NCBI GenBank assembly: GCA_018824765.1
Contig: JAHJFW010000090.1
Span: 1-10,618, forward strand
DNA: 10,618 bases
Source: Patescibacteria group bacterium
GTDB taxonomy: Bacteria; Patescibacteriota; Patescibacteriia; 2-12-FULL-60-25
Direction: 5' to 3'
Below the pieces are notes generated by a model. That model was given only the letters and a program-made list of their open reading frames with translations, was not told where the DNA came from and searched no databases. Of this stretch, positions 1 to 6,909 are shown piece after piece. Position numbers and translations under genes: made by a program. Numbering within the stretch: the first letter of the stretch is position 1; every line of letters starts with the position of its first letter.

Positions 1-788
1 ACGTCTTTCGGAAAACAACTGCCGCCCCAACCCAATCCGGCGCGCAAAAAATCCTTACCGATGCGCGGATCAAGACCGATGCCTTTTGCTACGGCATCCA
101 CATTCGCGCCAACCTCTTCGCACAGATGCGCGATCTCGTTTATAAAACTGATTTTTGTCGCCAAAAAAGCGTTGGCCGCATACTTCGTGAGTTCGGCACT
201 GCGAGGATCTGTAACGACTTTCGGGCAATCGAGATAGGCAAAAAGATGCACCATCACATCAGAGGCGCGCGGCGATGACGATCCGATGATGACGCGCGAT
301 GGATGCAGAAAATCAAATACCGCATGGCCTTCGCGCAAAGTTTCCGGATTTGAAACCACATCAAAATCACAATCCGTCTGCGCCTTCACAATAGCCGTAA
401 TCATCTCGGATGTACCGACCGGCACCGTGCTTTTTGTGGCGATGACCGTGTAGCCGCTGATATTCTTCCCGATCTCCTCGGCCGCGCTCTTCACATAGCT
501 CATATCGACCGAACCGTCTTCGGCCGACGGCGTGCCCACGGCAATGGAAACTACTTCGGCTTCAGGAATCGCCTCCCCATACGATGTCGTGAAACGCAAA
601 CGGCTGTAACCCATATTGCGCTTCACCAGCTCCTCAAGCCCGGGCTCGTAAATCGGAATTACGCCGCGATTCAAACCGGCGATTTTTTCCGCATCAACGT
701 CAACGCATGTTACCTGATGCCCCAATTCGGCCAAACACGCTCCTGAGACGAGGCCGACATAACCTGTTCCGATGATTGCGACTTTCAT
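1..788 (-). CDS. ugd: UDP-glucose 6-dehydrogenase, 3' end beyond the left edge
   Basis: This is the first 262 codons of a UDP-glucose/GDP-mannose dehydrogenase family enzyme. The family oxidises UDP-glucose to UDP-glucuronate with two NAD+ and supplies precursors for surface polysaccharide. I translated the region by hand. It opens with the NAD-binding Rossmann motif MKVAIIGTGYVGLVSGACLA. It continues with the family segments VGTPSAEDGSVD, ATKSTVPVGT, the NPE-x-L-R-E-G motif, ELTKYAANAFLATKISFINE and GWGGSCFPKD. The expected catalytic Glu, Lys, Asn, Cys258 and Asp262 are present; Cys258 sits 15 bases from the window edge. One oddity is NPETLREG where the family usually has NPEFLREG. The ATG at 788 lies 18 nt after the stop of the upstream small gene and has no Shine-Dalgarno, so co-transcription with leuS is likely. 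A related nucleotide-sugar dehydrogenase specificity cannot be excluded. Confidence 0.93.
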   Translation of the reverse strand, partial: MKVAIIGTGYVGLVSGACLAELGHQVTCVDVDAEKIAGLNRGVIPIYEPGLEELVKRNMGYSRLRFTTSYGEAIPEAEVVSIAVGTPSAEDGSVDMSYVKSAAEEIGKNISGYTVIATKSTVPVGTSEMITAIVKAQTDCDFDVVSNPETLREGHAVFDFLHPSRVIIGSSSPRASDVMVHLFAYLDCPKVVTDPRSAELTKYAANAFLATKISFINEIAHLCEEVGANVDAVAKGIGLDPRIGKDFLRAGLGWGGSCFPKD

Positions 789-806
789 ATGATATAAACT
801 TATTTA

Positions 807-1220
807 TTAAACGTGAACTGAAAATTTTTTCGCAATTGAGACAAGAATCCGCGCATATTCTTTCGGAGATATTGAAAGCGGTAGATCCGCAACTTTCACT
901 GATGACGGACGGCTGATTTTCGAATTTGTAATGATAAAAGCGAGACTGATGTTTAGCTTCCCGTTCTCACTCAACTCCGGATACAACTCTTGAAAAACTT
1001 CCACAACGCGCGCGTCTTGCTTTTCTCCATACGGAGAAATCTTCGCAAAAACCTCCCGTGAAAGTGTCTCCAGTTTCTTCACGTCTTCATCGGACCAGCG
1101 TTCGCCCAAAGATTCAACATCAAACAACTCCTCTTGGCTCTCCTCGTCAAACACAAACACCGGCGCGCTTTCACGCGGAGGCGGAGGTGGAGGAAATTTC
1201 GGATCACCGGGCATATTCAT
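807..1220 (-). CDS. Hypothetical 137-aa protein with an N-terminal polyproline run
   Basis: I do not recognise a family. The protein starts MNMPGDPKF followed by six consecutive prolines. It then has an acidic stretch (residues about 22-50), and the rest reads as mixed helix/strand ending in KKFSVHV. There is no signal peptide, membrane segment or cysteine pattern. The gene begins 1 nt after the leuS stop and ends 18 nt before ugd, so it is very probably translated from the leuS transcript. A second ATG at codon 3 (position 1214) is an alternative start; neither has a Shine-Dalgarno. A run of six prolines usually stalls ribosomes and needs EF-P. Its reality is supported by operon spacing and frame continuity; function is unknown. 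Confidence 0.7.
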   Translation of the reverse strand: MNMPGDPKFPPPPPPRESAPVFVFDEESQEELFDVESLGERWSDEDVKKLETLSREVFAKISPYGEKQDARVVEVFQELYPELSENGKLNISLAFIITNSKISRPSSVKVADLPLSISPKEYARILVSIAKKFSVHV

Positions 1221-1221
1221 T

Positions 1222-4200
1222 TTATATCGCGATACTTACCAGCCTTCCTTTGACGTAAATCACTTTTTTCGGCTTCTTTCCATCGAGCGCGGCTCTGATT
1301 TTCGGGGACGCGAGCGCGGCAGCTGTCGCTTCTTTCTCGCTAATGTCGGACGAAACGGTGAGGCGGTCGCGCACTTTTCCGTTCACTTGGACCACAAGCT
1401 CGAACGTGTCGGCCACGAGTTTTTTCGAATCGTAGCTCGGCCATTCGGCGACATGGATGGAAGTTTCATGCCCAAGTTTTTGCCACAACTCTTCGGCAAT
1501 ATGCGGCGCGAACGGCGCGAGAAGCTTTAAAAATATCTCCGCGCACTCTGCACTCTGCACTTTGCACTCGGATAACGCATTCGCCAAAATCATGAGCGCA
1601 GAAACCGCGGTGTTGAAATCAAGCGTCTCAATGTCATCTCCGACTTTTTTGATGGTTTGATTTAAGAGAGTTTCAACATTGTCATTCTCCGGCTTGACCG
1701 GGGAATCCAGATGTTTGTGTTTCTGGATTCCCGCCTGCGCGGGAATGACAGGAGTGAAAATTCGCCAAACCTTTTCCAAAAACCTTTTCACTCCCTCGAT
1801 GCCATGCGTGTCCCATGGCGCGTCCGCGTCAAACGGACCGATGAACATTTCGTAGATTCGGAAGATGTCCGCGCCATATTTTTCAACAACATCGTCAGGA
1901 TTCACCACGTTGCCTTTGGACTTGGACATCTTAACTCCGCCCTCGCCGAGAATGAGCGCGTGCGACCGACGAACCTTATACGGCTCCGAGCCGCACTTCT
2001 CGGGTATGACTCCCAGATCCCACAAAAACTTGTACCAAAAACGGGAATACAGAAGGTGAAGCGTAGTATGTTCCATGCCGCCGTCGTAGAGATCGACCGG
2101 CATCCAGTATTTGAGACTCTTTGCCGACGCGAACTCCTTCCTATTATGCGGATCGCAATATCGTAAAAAATACCAAGATGACCCGGCCCAATTCGGCATG
2201 GTATCTGTCTCGCGTTTTGCCGACCGCTTGCACGTCGGACATTTCACTTTCACCCAAGTTGAAATTTTCGCAAGCGGCGATTCGCCCGTGTCGGTCGGTT
2301 CGTAACGCCGAACATCCGGAAGCTTCACCGGAAGAGATTTTTCCGCAACAGCGACCGGTCCGCATTCGTCGCAAAAAATAATCGGGATCGGCTCTCCCCA
2401 ATACCGCTGACGAGAGAAAACCCAGTCGCGCAATCTGAAATTCACCGTGTGCTTTCCTTTCTTTTCTTTCTCAAGCCATGCGATCATTTTTTCTTTGGCG
2501 TCGGCCGTCGGCAGACTGTTCAGAAAGTCGGAGTTGATAGCAACGCCCTCATCTAAAAAAGCTGATCCGACACCGCCCAGTAATGGTTCCAGCAATTCGT
2601 GAACGCCTGCTCCGCGCACAAAGAATCGCGCGTTCTCTCTCGTGACCCACACTGCGTCATGTTGTGCGGTTTCGGTTGCAGAAACGTCTTCCCGCACGCC
2701 ATCTTTCAACTCAAAATATAACCCGGTAATTTGCGCGATGCGATTCTCGTCCTTATGTGCGGCAAAATATTTTGCTATATATTCCGATCCTAATATGCGA
2801 ACAAATTTTGGATGCTGATAACCTGTTTCTTCGCGAATTTCGCGTATAGCAGCGGCGACCATATCCTCTCCAGCTTCCACGCCGCCAATAACAAAAGTTT
2901 GCCAATCGTACTTTTTCCATTTTAGGCAAAGAATCTCGTCCTTTGACCAATGCTTAACCACGCATACCACACTCCGTCGAGGTACATTTCGTTTATTCTC
3001 GCGCGGCGAATTAATTTCATCAACATAAACGGGCGCGACAACCTGTTTTATTTTGATACCATGCTTCTTCGCAAACTCCCAATCCCTCTCATCGTGCGCC
3101 GGAACAGCCATGATGGCGCCTGTGCCGTATCCTGCCAAAACATAGTCCGCGACCCAAACCGGGATCTGCTCCCCGGTCGCGGGATTTAGCGCGCTGATCC
3201 CATCGAGCGCGACTCCTGTCTTTTCTTTATTCTCCTGCCGCTCTATGTCGCTCTTTTTTCGCGCGCCTTCGCGATACTCCTGGACGTTTCGCGCGTTTTT
3301 GATCACGCCGTCTTGAAGCCAACGGTCGAGAAGCGGATATTCCGGAGAGAGCACGAGATATGTCGCGCCGAACAGTGTGTCGGGACGAGTCGTGAAAACG
3401 GAGACATTTGCTTCAAGATTTTTCTTGTCCGCATCCTGTCCTTCAATATCAAAATCAACGCTCGCGCCTTCGGATTTGCCGATCCAATTTATTTGTTGCG
3501 TTCGGATGCGATCGAGATAATCAACCGTGTCCAAATCCTCAATCAACCTATCGGCATATGCCGTGATGCGGATCATCCATTGCGCTTTCTCGCGCTTCTC
3601 GACTTTTCCGCCGCAACGCTCGCAAACGCCGCCCTGCGCTTCTTCGTTGGCAAGGCCGATTTTGCAGCTCGGACACCAGTTGATTGTGGCAGACGCCTTG
3701 TACGCCATGCGCTTCTCGTCGAGATAAGCGGCAATCGCCTTCTTTCCCTGCAAACGAATCTTAGGCGGCACTTTTATCTCGGAAAGCGGCCGCGCGCGTT
3801 TCGTTTTCTCGTCATAATAAGAATTGAAAAACTTCAAAAACATCCACTGCGTCCATTTGTAGTACGCCGGGTCTGTTGTGTTGATCTCTCGCGACCAATC
3901 AAAACCGAATCCAAGAGATTTGAGCTGGCGCGTAAAATTGGCGATGTTTTTCTTAGTCGCAACAGCCGGCTTCACTTTGTTCTTGATAGCAAAATTCTCG
4001 GTCGGAAGTCCGAAAGCGTCCCAGCCGATGGGATAAAGCACATTCCTCCCCTCCATCCGCTTTTTCCGCGTCACGATGTCAATCGCCGTATACGACCGCG
4101 GATGACCAACATGCAAACCCTCTCCCGAAGGATAAGGAAATTCAATCAATCCGTAAAACTTCTTTTTTTTGACGTAGGACGTAGGACGTAGGACATAGGA

Positions 4201-4284
4201 CTCTTCTGCCTGATAAATCCCCTCCTTCTCCCACTTCTTTTGCCACTTGGATTCAATCTTTTTCGGATCGTATGCCGTTTTCAT
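1222..4284 (-). CDS. leuS: Leucyl-tRNA synthetase with a Nudix domain inserted in the editing region
   Basis: This class I synthetase charges tRNA-Leu with leucine in the cytoplasm. Visible landmarks are the HIGH motif as HVGH (58-61), FGLPTENFAI (91-100), and a zinc-binding CPSC...CERC module (204-224). The CP1 editing domain has TTRPDTLFGA (298-307) and GTGAIMAVPAHDERD (387-401), where Asp398 matches the conserved editing aspartate. RLRDWVFSRQRYWG (617-630), a second CDEC...CPTC zinc module (638-685), KMSKS (785-789) and the anticodon-binding domain follow. At 1020 aa it is well over the usual 800-870. The excess includes a Nudix domain (about 434-570), a translated palindromic repeat (846-868) and two translated heptamer arrays (about 29-39 and 906-914). 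The ATG at 4284 has no Shine-Dalgarno but lies just downstream of a good promoter. It appears to head an operon with the small gene and ugd. The catalytic residues look intact. Confidence 0.97.
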   Translation of the reverse strand: MKTAYDPKKIESKWQKKWEKEGIYQAEESYVLRPTSYVKKKKFYGLIEFPYPSGEGLHVGHPRSYTAIDIVTRKKRMEGRNVLYPIGWDAFGLPTENFAIKNKVKPAVATKKNIANFTRQLKSLGFGFDWSREINTTDPAYYKWTQWMFLKFFNSYYDEKTKRARPLSEIKVPPKIRLQGKKAIAAYLDEKRMAYKASATINWCPSCKIGLANEEAQGGVCERCGGKVEKREKAQWMIRITAYADRLIEDLDTVDYLDRIRTQQINWIGKSEGASVDFDIEGQDADKKNLEANVSVFTTRPDTLFGATYLVLSPEYPLLDRWLQDGVIKNARNVQEYREGARKKSDIERQENKEKTGVALDGISALNPATGEQIPVWVADYVLAGYGTGAIMAVPAHDERDWEFAKKHGIKIKQVVAPVYVDEINSPRENKRNVPRRSVVCVVKHWSKDEILCLKWKKYDWQTFVIGGVEAGEDMVAAAIREIREETGYQHPKFVRILGSEYIAKYFAAHKDENRIAQITGLYFELKDGVREDVSATETAQHDAVWVTRENARFFVRGAGVHELLEPLLGGVGSAFLDEGVAINSDFLNSLPTADAKEKMIAWLEKEKKGKHTVNFRLRDWVFSRQRYWGEPIPIIFCDECGPVAVAEKSLPVKLPDVRRYEPTDTGESPLAKISTWVKVKCPTCKRSAKRETDTMPNWAGSSWYFLRYCDPHNRKEFASAKSLKYWMPVDLYDGGMEHTTLHLLYSRFWYKFLWDLGVIPEKCGSEPYKVRRSHALILGEGGVKMSKSKGNVVNPDDVVEKYGADIFRIYEMFIGPFDADAPWDTHGIEGVKRFLEKVWRIFTPVIPAQAGIQKHKHLDSPVKPENDNVETLLNQTIKKVGDDIETLDFNTAVSALMILANALSECKVQSAECAEIFLKLLAPFAPHIAEELWQKLGHETSIHVAEWPSYDSKKLVADTFELVVQVNGKVRDRLTVSSDISEKEATAAALASPKIRAALDGKKPKKVIYVKGRLVSIAI
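1543..1570. repeat. Heptamer tandem array inside leuS (4 units)
   Basis: Four plus-strand heptamers lie end to end: GCACTCT, GCACTCT, GCACTTT and GCACTCG. They are read in leuS as roughly ECKVQSAEC (906-914), in the anticodon-binding domain just before FLKLLAPFAPHIAEELW. It is one of several heptamer arrays in this window. Confidence 0.75.
1681..1749. repeat. 69-bp palindromic (REP/MITE-like) element inside leuS
   Basis: The element starts GTCATTC and ends GAATGAC. It is a pair of head-to-head hairpins around a perfect 9-bp inverted repeat, GGAATCCAG / CTGGATTCC, with a 12-nt loop. It is exactly 69 bp (23 codons) and is read in frame in LeuRS as residues 846-868, beginning VIPAQAGIQ and ending VKPEND. 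This lies between the catalytic core and the anticodon-binding domain. The same family occurs at 9954-10032, 10070-10124 and 10438-10490. No target-site duplication is visible. Confidence 0.85.
2575..2985 (-). other. Nudix hydrolase domain embedded in leuS
   Basis: Residues about 434-570 of LeuRS interrupt the editing domain after its catalytic HDERD segment and before the return to FRLRDWVFSRQ. They contain a perfect Nudix box at residues 467-489: Gly467, five residues, Glu473, seven residues, then REIREETGY. Around it are the usual strands (SVVCVVKH, WQTFVIGG) and a C-terminal helix (VHELLEPLLGG). Nudix enzymes hydrolyse nucleoside diphosphates linked to another group; the substrate here cannot be read from sequence. 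The reading frame is continuous with LeuRS on both sides, so this is a domain insertion and not a separate gene. Boundaries are approximate. Confidence 0.9.
4171..4202. repeat. Heptamer tandem array near the leuS start (4 units)
   Basis: Plus-strand units are GACGTAG three times and GACATAG once, followed by GACT. The stretch is read in LeuRS as about SYVLRPTSYVK (29-39), between the N-terminal KWQKKWEKEGIY helix and the strand leading to the HIGH motif. This is a place where LeuRS length varies. Confidence 0.75.
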
Positions 4285-4293
4285 AACTGCATT

Positions 4294-4322
4294 ACATTAG
4301 CAATTTTCACATAGAGTGGCAA
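4294..4322 (-). promoter_or_regulatory. Sigma70-type promoter of leuS
   Basis: On the minus strand a -35 box TTGCCA (4317-4322) is separated by exactly 17 bp from a -10 box TAATGT (4294-4299), preceded by an extended-10 TGC. Initiation about 7 nt downstream would fall near 4287, leaving only about 3 nt before the ATG at 4284. The transcript would be almost leaderless, which fits the absence of a Shine-Dalgarno. Confidence 0.5.
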
Positions 4323-4335
4323 TTACATTAAGAAT

Positions 4336-4419
4336 AAAAGTCAAAAGTCCATCAAGTCTGTAAAGTCTTTCAATGGGCGGACTTTATGGGGTTTTGACTT
4401 TATGGACTTTTCAGACTTA
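4336..4419. repeat. Inverted AAGTC-type repeat array in the leuS/methyltransferase gap
   Basis: Two A/T-rich arms face each other across a short spacer (about 4373-4378). The left arm carries repeated AAAGTC/AAGTC words (4336-4370), and the right arm carries the complement GACTTT/GGACTT (4379-4419). The arrangement resembles the facing heptamer arrays in the polymerase gene at 5908-5996. No gene is seen in 4285-4468 apart from this array and the leuS promoter. Confidence 0.6.
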
Positions 4420-4468
4420 TCAAGCCGTCATTTCCCTGCGGCGAAACAATGCACTATTCTATCCACAT

Positions 4469-4999
4469 ATGAATACGGCAATCACCCTTCTCATTGAGCT
4501 GCTTATCTTATTTTTTGTTTTAGCTCTACTGGTCTGGGCTGTATCGGAAATTTTCGCGATATACCATGCCGCGCCGTTTGTAGCTTCAGGAAAACAGATA
4601 ACCGAAAAAATGCTGGATCTGGGCGGAGTCAGCAACGGGAAAAAAATCTTGGAGCTCGGATCCGGCGACGGTGAGGTCTGTATCCAAGCGGCAGAGCGCG
4701 GTGCATCAGCAATAGGCATCGAGCTTAACCCTGTGCTTGTTTTGTTTGCGCGGTTCCGGGCGCGGCGGCGCGGCGTTGGGAAACACTGTGTTTTTATCCG
4801 CGGCAATTTTTGGAAACAAACTTTTCCTGCTGATACAGATGTGGTTTTGTTCTATCTTTTGCCGCAAATCCTTACGAAACTCTGGAAAAAATTGGAGCGC
4901 GAATTGCGGCCGGGAACGATTATCATTTCCCATGCCTTTAAATTTCCGGACCGCGAGCCAGAAGCGCGCGATGGAAAAGTGCTTAGATACCGGTTGTAA
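4469..4999 (+). CDS. Membrane-anchored class I SAM-dependent methyltransferase
   Basis: From the ATG at 4469 the product has 176 residues. It starts with one hydrophobic segment (residues about 3-26, ITLLIELLILFFVLALLVWA), a likely membrane anchor placing the catalytic part in the cytoplasm. The Rossmann-like methyltransferase core follows, with motif I ELGSGDG (62-68), the acidic ribose-binding motif GIELNP (83-88), and DVVLFYLLP (124-132) as the motif IV region. The methyl acceptor cannot be deduced; this small single-TM type is recurrent but of unknown substrate. A frame-open upstream ATG at 4373 would add 32 residues, but that stretch is translated repeat DNA (4379-4419) and is not hydrophobic, so I prefer 4469. 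No Shine-Dalgarno is visible at either. The gene diverges from leuS and its stop is 3 nt from the convergent coiled-coil gene. Confidence 0.85.
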   Translation: MNTAITLLIELLILFFVLALLVWAVSEIFAIYHAAPFVASGKQITEKMLDLGGVSNGKKILELGSGDGEVCIQAAERGASAIGIELNPVLVLFARFRARRRGVGKHCVFIRGNFWKQTFPADTDVVLFYLLPQILTKLWKKLERELRPGTIIISHAFKFPDREPEARDGKVLRYRL

Positions 5000-5021
5000 T
5001 GCTCACGCATTACCGGCTTTT
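4990..5021. terminator. Hairpin overlapping two convergent stop codons
   Basis: TAATGC (4997-5002) pairs with GCATTA (5007-5012) around a 4-nt loop. CCGG on the left (4990-4993) pairs with CCGG on the right (5013-5016), with a 3-nt bulge, and CTTTT follows on the plus strand. It contains the TAA of the methyltransferase and the TGA of the opposite gene. The U-tract is short, so this is a plausible but weak terminator. Confidence 0.4.
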
Positions 5022-5497
5022 GCCCATTCCGGCACTCGCTTGCGGACGAACTTCACAATATCACTATGCTGCGTCGCCAATTTATCATCGAGATAGTCCT
5101 TTGTAACCATGGTGTTTTCAACACGACTTAAGCTAGTCTTAACATCTCGAAATTGTCGATTGGTATCATCGGCTAATATATGAATGGCTTCCAGCAGTTC
5201 TGTTTCCGTCCGGTCAAGACGATCGGACAGAGAATTAAAACTTCCATTCAGATCAGAGAGAGAATTGGAGTTTTCATCCAGCTTCTTGTCCGTCAAATCA
5301 AGGCGATCGGATAGAGAATTGAAATTTTCATCCAGCTTCTTGTCCGTCAAATCAAGGCGATCGGACAGAGAATTAAAACTTCCATTCAGATCAGAGAGAG
5401 AATTGGAGTTTTCATCCAGCTTCTTGTCCGTCAAATCAAGGCGATCGGATAGAGACCCGATAGCCTCTAAAATCTCTTTTTTTGTTGTGTCCTCCAT
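5003..5497 (-). CDS. Coiled-coil protein with internal repeats
   Basis: This 164-residue protein of unknown function has no signal peptide, membrane segment or cysteine. After MEDTTKKEILEAIG it consists of near-identical units starting SLSDRLDLTDKKLDEN, spaced 28, 18 and 28 residues apart. The long units also contain SLSDLNGSFN. The units are amphipathic and helix-forming, so a long coiled coil is expected. The C-terminal part (about 100-164, with MVTKDYLDDKLATQHSDIV) is non-repetitive, and similar tails occur in small coiled-coil proteins of Patescibacteria as far as I recall. The ATG at 5497 has no upstream Shine-Dalgarno. The gene converges with the methyltransferase. A structural or adaptor role is only a guess. 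Confidence 0.8.
   Translation of the reverse strand: MEDTTKKEILEAIGSLSDRLDLTDKKLDENSNSLSDLNGSFNSLSDRLDLTDKKLDENFNSLSDRLDLTDKKLDENSNSLSDLNGSFNSLSDRLDRTETELLEAIHILADDTNRQFRDVKTSLSRVENTMVTKDYLDDKLATQHSDIVKFVRKRVPEWAKAGNA
5221..5455. repeat. Direct DNA repeat within the coiled-coil gene
   Basis: A 97-bp block at 5221-5317 recurs without change at 5359-5455 (offset 138 bp). Shorter copies of its outer part occur between them, giving an 84/54/84-bp ladder, all multiples of 3. The near-perfect DNA identity, third codon positions included, points to recent duplication or ongoing recombination. Confidence 0.9.
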
Positions 5498-5550
5498 ATA
5501 CTATACAGCTACCATATATTCTAACTTATTTGCAAGTGCGCTAAAACTAG

Positions 5551-6903
5551 CTAAATTTTCGAGATATCCACACCGTCTGTTTTCCGAAACCCGATCCGAT
5601 CCGGCGCTTCGTGAGATATCCCCATCATCGAACCGAACATTATTGCTTCGTCGCCGTAACGATCACGAACAAGATCCACCGCGTCGGAAATAAGACGACG
5701 ACGGTTAATTTCATAACCCCCTTCTGTCCCCCTTATCTTAAGGGGGAGAATTTTTTGAAGGGAGGGCGTGGAAAAATCCGACAGCGTCACCGCAAGAAAA
5801 TTCACGCGTTCGCCATGCCATATCTTTTGCAAAAGACTGCATGCCGTGCCCACTAGCGTAAATGAATCGGATGCGGGTTCGGAAAAATGGAGGAAGTCGG
5901 AATAAAAGTCCTGTGTCCTAGGTCCTGGGTCCTGGGTCGGCCGCATCGAAGGCCGCATCCCTTGACCTAGGACGTAGGACCCAGGACGTAGGACGTTCAC
6001 TGCCACCGAAACCCTCCCCGCTAAAAGTCCCTCCCTTCTCATCCTCCTCCCCGCGCGTTCTGTCAATCTCGTCAGCACTGCCACGACTTTCCCATCCCTA
6101 TTCACCCTCTCCGGAACGCAATACGAATGCCCGATCGACTTTGGCTGCGGACTACGGACTAAGTACTGCGGACTAAGGACTTTCTCACACTCCATCCCAT
6201 TCACCTTGCACCATAAATAGAATCCATATTTTCCAAACAAACGAATCAAATTCGCGACGGGATATAGCTTCAACTCCATTAGCGTCATTATTCCGGCGCG
6301 TTCCAATCGCTGGCGGATGCGCGGCCCGATGCCGCACACGTCTTCGAGATCGAGTTGCGACAAAATCTCGTCGAGATTATCGCGATCGATCACCGTAAGT
6401 CCCTCCGGCTTTTCAAAATCAGACGCCGTCTTTGCCAAAAAGCGCGTTGGCGCGATTCCGATGGAACAGCGCAACCATTCCCCGACTTCGGACTTGATGC
6501 GCCGCCTCACTCGCGCAAGCGCCCAAGCCGCCTCGGCCGCATCGCGGTACCAACCAGTAAGATCAAGAAACGCTTCATCAATGGAATAATGCTCCACGCA
6601 GTCAGTTAGCTCATGCAAAATAGAAAACACCCGCGAAGTCACGGCTCGATATTTCGGCGGATCATTCTCCACAAACTCCGCGCTCGGTACTTTGCACTTC
6701 GCCTCCGTAACCGTCATCCCAACTTTCATTCCTAGACGTTTTGCCTCGATAGATGCCGCGATCACGCACCCGTTTTTATGAAGATACGCGCAAACCCCGA
6801 TCGGCTTCCCGCGCAAAAACGGATTCGCCTGCTGTTCCACGGACGCGAAATAAGAGTTCATGTCGAGATGGGCTATGAGTTTGTTGGAGGGAGGGGGGAG
6901 CAT
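5551..6903 (-). CDS. dinB: Y-family DNA polymerase (DNA polymerase IV/UmuC-like)
   Basis: This 450-residue translesion polymerase would copy past damaged bases. Its palm contains AHLDMNSYFASVE (metal ligand Asp14) and YSIDEAFLDLTG (Asp109, Glu110). The finger/thumb region has SIGIAPTRFLAKTASDFEKPEG (148-168). A helix-hairpin-helix LEDVCGIGPRIRQRLERAGI (186-205), the hinge with KSIGHSYCVPE (255-265) and a little-finger domain follow. Length exceeds the usual 350-420 because three repeat-derived stretches are translated in frame: about 240-252 (KVLSPQYLVRSPQ), about 303-332 (including GQGMRPSMRPTQDPGPRTQD) and about 381-399 (including ILPLKIRGTEGGYE). All are in the C-terminal half, away from the catalytic residues, and the frame is intact, so an active enzyme is plausible. 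No Shine-Dalgarno precedes the ATG at 6903. No SOS box was recognised. Confidence 0.93.
   Translation of the reverse strand: MLPPPSNKLIAHLDMNSYFASVEQQANPFLRGKPIGVCAYLHKNGCVIAASIEAKRLGMKVGMTVTEAKCKVPSAEFVENDPPKYRAVTSRVFSILHELTDCVEHYSIDEAFLDLTGWYRDAAEAAWALARVRRRIKSEVGEWLRCSIGIAPTRFLAKTASDFEKPEGLTVIDRDNLDEILSQLDLEDVCGIGPRIRQRLERAGIMTLMELKLYPVANLIRLFGKYGFYLWCKVNGMECEKVLSPQYLVRSPQPKSIGHSYCVPERVNRDGKVVAVLTRLTERAGRRMRREGLLAGRVSVAVNVLRPGSYVLGQGMRPSMRPTQDPGPRTQDFYSDFLHFSEPASDSFTLVGTACSLLQKIWHGERVNFLAVTLSDFSTPSLQKILPLKIRGTEGGYEINRRRLISDAVDLVRDRYGDEAIMFGSMMGISHEAPDRIGFRKTDGVDISKI
5715..5767. repeat. Palindromic CCCCCTTA element inside dinB
   Basis: Its core is an 8-bp stem CCCCCTTA / TAAGGGGG with a 3-nt loop (5728-5746). 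It is flanked by degenerate partner copies of the same words (CCCCCTTCTGT before, GAAGGGAGGG after). It is read in frame near residues 381-399 of the polymerase. It looks like a dispersed REP-type repeat unrelated to the GTCATTC family. Confidence 0.6.
5908..5996. repeat. Facing heptamer arrays (inverted) inside dinB
   Basis: The left arm (5908-5938) is made of GTCCTxx heptamers (GTCCTGT, GTCCTAG, GTCCTGG, GTCCTGG). The right arm (5964-5996) is made of the complementary type (GACCTAG, GACGTAG, GACCCAG, GACGTAG). A 25-nt spacer holding GGCCGCATC twice separates them. The whole could form a long imperfect hairpin. It is read in frame as about residues 303-332 of the polymerase. Confidence 0.75.
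6149..6183. repeat. Heptamer tandem array inside dinB (5 units)
   Basis: Five plus-strand heptamers lie in a row: GGACTAC, GGACTAA, GTACTGC, GGACTAA and GGACTTT. They are read in frame as about residues 241-252 of the polymerase, just before the KSIGHSY hinge. Confidence 0.75.
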
Positions 6904-6909
6904 AAAAAT

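Noticed and set aside
2575..2985. Separate Nudix gene inserted in leuS
   Set aside because: There is no start, stop or frame change at either border; it is a domain of the same polypeptide.
3313..4191. Plus-strand 292-codon open frame
   Set aside because: It is a shadow of leuS; composition and lack of any motif fit antisense reading of a GC-rich gene.
5221..5455. CRISPR-like array
   Set aside because: The repeats are long, uneven (84/54/84 bp), have no unique spacers, and are read in frame as coiled-coil units.
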